Shown piece after piece: positions 59,492 through 64,000 of a stretch of 64,000 nucleotides of DNA (its first letter is position 1; each line of letters opens with the position of its first letter). The translations under genes were made by a program, and so were the position numbers. Under the pieces are notes generated by a model. It was given only the letters and a program-made list of their open reading frames with translations, did no database searches and had not been told where the DNA came from. The stretch is taken from positions 1-64,000 of the forward strand of contig JAHBWA010000008.1 in the NCBI GenBank assembly GCA_019637195.1, given 5' to 3'. Origin of the DNA: Labilithrix sp. GTDB lineage: Bacteria > Myxococcota_A > Polyangia > Polyangiales > Polyangiaceae.

Positions 59492-61131
59492 AGGCCCGCG
59501 TTTGGCTCCATGATGCGCTCGTCGGGCACCTCGAGCTCTTCGGAGACCTGACGGCCTTTCGCTTCACGGCCGAGTATCTCGACATGGCGGAGCGTCCCGT
59601 TCTCGGTCGCTGGTTCGAGGATCGCCTCGGGATCGAAGTGGTGACGAAGCGATCGCAGAGCGCGCTCCCCCCCTTCTTCCAGAACGTCCTGCCGGAGCCT
59701 GGCGGCGCGCTCCGTACGCTCCTCGCGCGACGCGCGGACGTGGCCGAGAACCGGGAGCTCGGACTCCTCGCGGCGCTCGGCGCCGATCTCCCAGGGGCGA
59801 TGGTGGTGGAGCTCGCCTCCGGAGACCTGGACGACGATGCGCTCGACCGCCACGGCGAGCCGCCCGTCGGTGGTCGCGACGACGTCGCAGGCGGGCCTCT
59901 CCGGTTCTCGCTCGCGGGGATGCAGCTCAAGCTCTCCGTGCTGCTCCGAGACGAGAAGCTCACGCTGCCCGCATCGGGCGAAGGCGGGCGCTTCATTCTC
60001 AAGCTTCCCACGTCACTTCCGCGGGTCCCGGAGAACGAGCATGTCGTGATGACCTGGGCGTCTCGCGCTGGTCTCGACGTCGCTCCCGTTCGCCTCGCTT
60101 CGCTGCACGAGGTCGTGAATCTCCCTCCAGAGCTCGTCTTCGCCGAGGAGAAGGCGCTGGTGGTCGAGCGCTTCGACCGGTCCGCCTCCGGCGGCCCCCG
60201 GATCCATCAAGAGGATTTCGCGCAGGTCTTCGGGATCCCGCCGACCGACAAATACGGGCGCGAGGCCGGCGTCACGTTCGACCGCATGGGCCGCGTGATC
60301 GCCGCCATCGCAGGCCGTGACGACTTCGACGAATTTCTGCGGCGCCTCGTCTTCTGCGTCCTCTGCCGGAACCCGGATGCGCACCTCAAGAACTGGTCGC
60401 TATGGTACCCCGACCGGCGAAGGCCTCGCTTGTCTCCGGCCTACGACCTGGTCTCTGCGAGCGTGTATCCGCACGTCGAGGCCCGCCTCGCGTGCCGACT
60501 CGCCGGGGTATGGGAGATCGGCGAGGTGCGCCTTCATCACTTCGGCGTCCTCGCGCAACGTGCCGGGTTCAGCGCCGCCGACGGCGTCGCAGTCGCCGAA
60601 GAGACGGCGACCCGCGCCCGAGCGGCTTGGCAGGAGGTTTCGAGCGAGCTCGACGTCCCCGCGGAGCTCCACGCAGCGCTCGACGCCCATCTGGCGGCGA
60701 CGTCGCTGCCCCGACGTCGGCGGCCAATGGACACGACCGAGGAAGTTTCTTGGCGAGGCGCGGCCGGGAGCGCCCGCTTCCGTCAGGATGGTAGGCGCGA
60801 CGCTGCCCGTCCGCCCGCCGCACCCGTCCGCCCGGAGCGCCCGCGCGCCTTTCCCTGCGCGCTCGCGCGGAGGATCTCCGCGAGGAAGCGGCCCGTGTGG
60901 GAGCCCTTCACCCGCGCGACCTCCTCCGGCGTCCCGGCGCAGACGACGAGGCCGCCGCCGGCGCCGCCCTCGGGCCCCATGTCGACGATCCAGTCGGCGC
61001 ACTTCACGACGTCGAGGTTGTGCTCGATGACGACGACCGTGTTGCCGCCGTCGACCAGGCGCTGCAAGACGACGAGGAGGCGCTGGATGTCCTCGAAGTG
61101 CAGGCCCGTCGTCGGCTCGTCGAGGACGTAG
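59488..61131 (+). CDS. HipA-family serine/threonine kinase, 3' end run-on
   Basis: The HipA-type kinase core is complete: LAGMQLKLSV (nucleotide loop), FILKLPTSLPRVPENEHVVM, LVVERFDRSA, HQEDFAQVFGIPPTDKYG, the catalytic loop CRNPDAHLKNWSLWYPD (NxDxHxKN) and SPAYDLVSASVY (metal Asp). Typical length is 400-440 residues, and homology fades by about residue 425. The frame then continues 116 codons as the antisense of uvrA, so its natural stop appears lost. It starts inside the stop of the broken DUF262 gene (ATGA). No HipB-type HTH gene is adjacent. HipA kinases phosphorylate translation factors and cause dormancy when unchecked. Confidence 0.85.
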   Translation: MKARVWLHDALVGHLELFGDLTAFRFTAEYLDMAERPVLGRWFEDRLGIEVVTKRSQSALPPFFQNVLPEPGGALRTLLARRADVAENRELGLLAALGADLPGAMVVELASGDLDDDALDRHGEPPVGGRDDVAGGPLRFSLAGMQLKLSVLLRDEKLTLPASGEGGRFILKLPTSLPRVPENEHVVMTWASRAGLDVAPVRLASLHEVVNLPPELVFAEEKALVVERFDRSASGGPRIHQEDFAQVFGIPPTDKYGREAGVTFDRMGRVIAAIAGRDDFDEFLRRLVFCVLCRNPDAHLKNWSLWYPDRRRPRLSPAYDLVSASVYPHVEARLACRLAGVWEIGEVRLHHFGVLAQRAGFSAADGVAVAEETATRARAAWQEVSSELDVPAELHAALDAHLAATSLPRRRRPMDTTEEVSWRGAAGSARFRQDGRRDAARPPAAPVRPERPRAFPCALARRISARKRPVWEPFTRATSSGVPAQTTRPPPAPPSGPMSTIQSAHFTTSRLCSMTTTVLPPSTRRCKTTRRRWMSSKCRPVVGSSRT

Positions 61132-63809
61132 AGCGTGCGACCGGTCTGCACCTTGCCGAGCTCGCGCGAGAGCTTCACGCGCTGCGCCTCGCCGCCGGAG
61201 AGCGTCGGCGCCGGCTGGCCGATCTTCATGTACCCGAGGCCGACGGCCACCAGCGTCTCGAGGATCCGCCGGAGCTGCGGGAACGCGCTGAACATCTCGA
61301 GGCACTCGTCGACGCTCGTGCCGAGCACGTCGGCGATGTTCTTCCCCTTGAAGCGGATCTCGAGCGTCGCGTCGTCGTAGCGCTTGCCGCTGCAGACCTC
61401 GCACGGGACGCGCACGTCGGCGAGGAAATGCATCTCCACCTTCACCTCGCCGTCGCCGCCGCAGGCCTCGCAGCGCCCGCCCTTCACGTTGAAGGAGAAG
61501 CGCCCGGCGTCGTAGCCGCGAGCGCGCGCCTCGGGCAGCTGTGCGAACACCTCGCGGATCGCGTCGAACGCCTTCGTGTACGTGCCGGGGTTCGACCGCG
61601 GCGTCCGGCCGATCGGCTTCTGATCGATCGCGATCACCTTGTCGAGCGCCTCGATGCCCTTGATCGCCTTGTGCGCGCCGACCGCCTCGGTCGAACCGTG
61701 GAGGTGCGCGCCGAGCGCGGGCAGGAGGATGCCGTTCACGAGCGAGCTCTTGCCCGCGCCGCTGACGCCCGTGACGCACACGAAGACACCGAGCGGGATC
61801 GTGACGTCGACGCCGCGCAGGTTGTGCTCCTTGGCGCCGAGCACCTGGATCTTGCCCCTCGGCGCGCGCCGCGTCTCCGGCACCTCGATCGCGCGGCGGC
61901 CGGAGAGGTACGCGCCGGTCAGGCTCGCCGGATCGGCGGCGATCGCCTCGGGCGTCCCCTCGGCCGAGACCTTCCCGCCGAGGTGGCCGGCGCCCGGTCC
62001 GAAGTCGACGACGTGGTCGGCCGCGCGGATCGTCTCCTCGTCGTGCTCCACGACGAGCACGGTGTTGCCGAGGTCGCGCAGGTGGCGGAGCGTCGCGATG
62101 AGGCGCGCGTTGTCGCGCGGATGCAGGCCGATCGACGGCTCGTCGAGGACGTACATGACGCCCGAGAGCTCGCTCCCGAGCTGGCTCGCGAGGCGGATGC
62201 GCTGCGCCTCGCCGCCGGAGAGCGTCGGACCGGAGCGGTCGAGCGTGAGGTACTCGAGCCCGACGTCGAGGAGGAAGCGGAGGCGGGCGTCGATCTCGAC
62301 GAGCGCGCCCTCGGCGATCGTCCGCTCCGCCGCCGAGAGCGTCAGCGAACGTACGTGCTCGAGCGCGCCGGCGACGGTCATCGACGTGAGCTCGGCGATG
62401 TTGACCCCGCCGCGGTTCTTGCCGACGACGACCGCGAGGCTCTCCGCGCGCAAGCGCGAGCCCTTGCACGCCTTGCACGGACGATCGCGGAAGAAGCGCC
62501 CGTAGTGCTCGCGCATCGGCTCGCTCGAGGTGTCGCGGTAGAGGCGCTCGAGCGTCGGGATCACCCCCGCGAAGCGCACGCCGAAGGTGCCGTGGCTGTT
62601 CGTGCGGTCGCTCTTCCACGCGACGTCGAGCCGCTCGCCGTGGATGCCGAAGAGGAGCTTCTTCTGGCGGTCCTTCGGGATGTCCTTCCACGGCGTGTCG
62701 AGCGACACCTTGCACGCCTTCGCCGCGGCCTGCGCGATTCGGAAGATCCAGCCGTCGCCGCGCGCCATCGCCGACGCCCACGGGGCGATCGCGCCGCGAC
62801 GGAGCGAGAGCGCCTTGTCGACGACGACGAGCTCGGGATCGATCTCCGCCCGCGTCCCGAGGCCGTTGCAGTCCGGGCACATGCCGAGCGGACCGTTGAA
62901 GGAGAAGCTCTGGGGGCTGAGCTCCGGGTAGCTCTTGCCGCAGCAGGCGCGGTTCGCGCTGAAGGGGACGCGCTCCTCGCCGCTGCCGGTGTCGACGGCG
63001 GCGACGAGCTCGCCCTTCCCCTCGCGGAGCGCGTTCTCGACGGCCTCGGTGAGGCGCGCCGAGGCCGCGCTGCCGATGACGAGGCGATCGACGACGAGGT
63101 CGATCGTATGCTTGACGTGCTTCTGCAGCGCCGGCGGATCGTCGAGCGAGTGCTGCTCGCCGCCGACCTCGACGCGGAGGAAGCCGCGCGCCTTGAGGTC
63201 CTCGAAGAGCTCCTTGTGCTCGCCCTTTCGGTGCGTGACGAGGCGCGCGAGCACGCGCACCTTGGCGCCCTTCGGGAGCTTCGCCATCTCGCGGGCGATC
63301 TCGCCGGGGCTGCGCGCCTTCACCGGCTTCTTGCAGTCGACGCAGCGCTGCTCGCCCGCGCGCGCGTAGAGCACCCGGAGGTAGTCGTAGACCTCGGTGA
63401 TCGTCCCGACGGTCGAGCGCGGGTTCGACGCGGCGCTCTTCTGCTCGATCGCGATCGTCGGCGACAGCCCGCGGATCCGCTCGACGTGCGGGCGCTCGAG
63501 CTGCCCGAGGAACTGCCGCGCGTACGCCGAGAGCGTCTCGAGGTAGCGCCTCTGGCCCTCGGCGTAGAGCGTGTCGAACGCGAGGCTCGACTTGCCCGAG
63601 CCGCTCGGTCCGGTGAAGACGACGAGCGCCCGCTTCGGGATCGTGAGGAGCGGGACGTCGAGGTTGTGCTCGCGCGCCCCGCGGACCTCGATCGAGTCGG
63701 GCTCCCGGGCGCGCCGCGCCGCCGGAGCGTGCGCCGCGCCGTTTCGGACCGCGCTGCGGGGGAGAGAGGCGGAGGGGGACGAGGACGGGCGACCCATCGC
63801 GGCAGGCAT
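60783..63809 (-). CDS. uvrA: excinuclease ABC subunit UvrA
   Basis: A 1008-residue protein (family about 940; the N-terminus has ~35 extra residues). Two ABC ATPase halves: Walker [21 protein letters not shown] and [19 protein letters not shown]; signatures [16 protein letters not shown] and [16 protein letters not shown]; Walker [12 protein letters not shown] and [11 protein letters not shown]. Zinc sites: CVDCKKP ... CCGKSYP ... CPDCNGLG and the C-terminal [13 protein letters not shown] ... CEVCSGKRY. UvrA dimers find bulky DNA damage and load UvrB for nucleotide excision repair. ATG at 63809 used; 63797 is possible. Its 3' end overlaps the run-on HipA frame by 349 bases. Confidence 0.97.
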   Translation of the reverse strand: MPAAMGRPSSSPSASLPRSAVRNGAAHAPAARRAREPDSIEVRGAREHNLDVPLLTIPKRALVVFTGPSGSGKSSLAFDTLYAEGQRRYLETLSAYARQFLGQLERPHVERIRGLSPTIAIEQKSAASNPRSTVGTITEVYDYLRVLYARAGEQRCVDCKKPVKARSPGEIAREMAKLPKGAKVRVLARLVTHRKGEHKELFEDLKARGFLRVEVGGEQHSLDDPPALQKHVKHTIDLVVDRLVIGSAASARLTEAVENALREGKGELVAAVDTGSGEERVPFSANRACCGKSYPELSPQSFSFNGPLGMCPDCNGLGTRAEIDPELVVVDKALSLRRGAIAPWASAMARGDGWIFRIAQAAAKACKVSLDTPWKDIPKDRQKKLLFGIHGERLDVAWKSDRTNSHGTFGVRFAGVIPTLERLYRDTSSEPMREHYGRFFRDRPCKACKGSRLRAESLAVVVGKNRGGVNIAELTSMTVAGALEHVRSLTLSAAERTIAEGALVEIDARLRFLLDVGLEYLTLDRSGPTLSGGEAQRIRLASQLGSELSGVMYVLDEPSIGLHPRDNARLIATLRHLRDLGNTVLVVEHDEETIRAADHVVDFGPGAGHLGGKVSAEGTPEAIAADPASLTGAYLSGRRAIEVPETRRAPRGKIQVLGAKEHNLRGVDVTIPLGVFVCVTGVSGAGKSSLVNGILLPALGAHLHGSTEAVGAHKAIKGIEALDKVIAIDQKPIGRTPRSNPGTYTKAFDAIREVFAQLPEARARGYDAGRFSFNVKGGRCEACGGDGEVKVEMHFLADVRVPCEVCSGKRYDDATLEIRFKGKNIADVLGTSVDECLEMFSAFPQLRRILETLVAVGLGYMKIGQPAPTLSGGEAQRVKLSRELGKVQTGRTLYVLDEPTTGLHFEDIQRLLVVLQRLVDGGNTVVVIEHNLDVVKCADWIVDMGPEGGAGGGLVVCAGTPEEVARVKGSHTGRFLAEILRASAQGKARGRSGRTGAAGGRAASRLPS

Positions 63810-63860
63810 TAGCACGCACGCCGACGCGCCGAGTCCGACGGCCGCAGCGCGCCCGTCATT

Positions 63861-63882
63861 AACTGACGGCAGCTTGTCAGTT
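63861..63882. promoter_or_regulatory. perfect palindrome upstream of uvrA, operator-like
   Basis: aactgac (63861-63867) and gtcagtt (63876-63882) form an exact inverted repeat with an eight-base spacer, 52-73 bases upstream of the uvrA start. The surroundings are AT-richer than average. The shape (7-8-7) is that of a dimeric repressor site; it does not match the E. coli LexA box CTGT-N8-ACAG. Confidence 0.55.
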
Positions 63883-63916
63883 TGGCAGCCGGCGCGGCCA
63901 CGCCCGGACGAGCGTG

Positions 63917-63957
63917 CCAGCTTGGCGCGTTCCCCCTTCCAGCTCGGCGCGTTCCCC
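63917..63957. repeat. 19-bp direct repeat, two copies with one mismatch
   Basis: ccagcttggcgcgttcccc (63917-63935) is repeated as ccagctcggcgcgttcccc (63939-63957), period 22. It lies in the gene-free right edge beyond uvrA. Confidence 0.85.
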
Positions 63958-64000
63958 GGCGAGGACGTGCGGGACTTCTCGCATGGATGGCTGGCACGGG

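Noticed and set aside
63421..63440. ggttcga sequences that might mark a tRNA T-arm
   Set aside because: They lie inside uvrA coding sequence and no cloverleaf can be built around them.
60897..63812. A 971-codon plus-strand frame opposite uvrA
   Set aside because: It is the antisense shadow of the well-conserved uvrA coding sequence; composition is Arg/Asp/Leu-rich without motifs.
63809..63997. A 62-aa minus-strand frame at the right edge
   Set aside because: Arg/Pro/Ala-rich low-information sequence overlapping repeats and a palindrome.

Overview
This is a window of about 70% GC DNA, densely coded on both strands. It looks like a chromosome segment of a Myxococcota bacterium, most likely a Polyangia/Polyangiales-type myxobacterium. 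That placement is inference. It rests on GC content, tandem bactofilins, a large number of predicted lipoproteins with Asp/Ala/Gly-rich linkers after the lipobox, ECF sigma factors next to surface-protein genes, and IgGFc-binding, RCC1, CotH and choice-of-anchor-like families. I saw no rRNA, tRNA, CRISPR array, transposase or phage gene.

Layout. 1-1027: three tandem bactofilins. 1179-4327: a translationally coupled pair of a membrane-anchored unknown and a GT-C (PMT/ArnT-like) glycosyltransferase. 4279-9932: mixed small enzymes and unknowns (DUF4336, a YjbR/MmcQ fusion, a YdeI-like protein, a methyltransferase), with a 106-bp partial gene duplication. 10162-13246: a Cys-rich lipoprotein and a single-chain P450-reductase-ferredoxin fusion. 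13576-23212: module A. 23286-33178: an unrelated, mostly minus-strand block (YCII, NnrS plus hemerythrin, CotH lipoprotein, membrane M28 peptidase) ending in a plus-strand SDR. 33237-42589: module B. 42814-57466: a degenerate acyltransferase, a second M28 peptidase, a PQQ-type sugar dehydrogenase lipoprotein, a tandem lipoprotein pair, an FGE-like lipoprotein and a giant M19 dipeptidase with five 8-Cys repeats. 57864-61131: a broken DUF262 gene coupled to a HipA-family kinase. 60783-63809: uvrA.

The most striking content is the pair of modules A and B. Each has eight genes in the same order and on the same strand: an exported beta-rich/barrel-like protein, an ECF sigma factor, a one-TM putative anti-sigma factor without a zinc motif, a ~397-aa Cys-rich lipoprotein, two propeller-like lipoproteins, an RCC1-repeat lipoprotein and an IgGFc-binding-domain lipoprotein. 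Genes within each module overlap by ATGA/GTGA junctions or lie very close. The corresponding proteins are clearly homologous but well diverged, so the duplication is old and both copies stay intact. I infer a sigma-controlled surface lipoprotein assembly made in two versions; no function is proven by the sequence.

Other notable points are the DUF262-HipA cassette with an amber codon inside the DGQQR motif plus a frameshift, an acyltransferase-fold protein whose catalytic His is replaced by Glu, and two truncated local gene duplications (97% and 88% identity).
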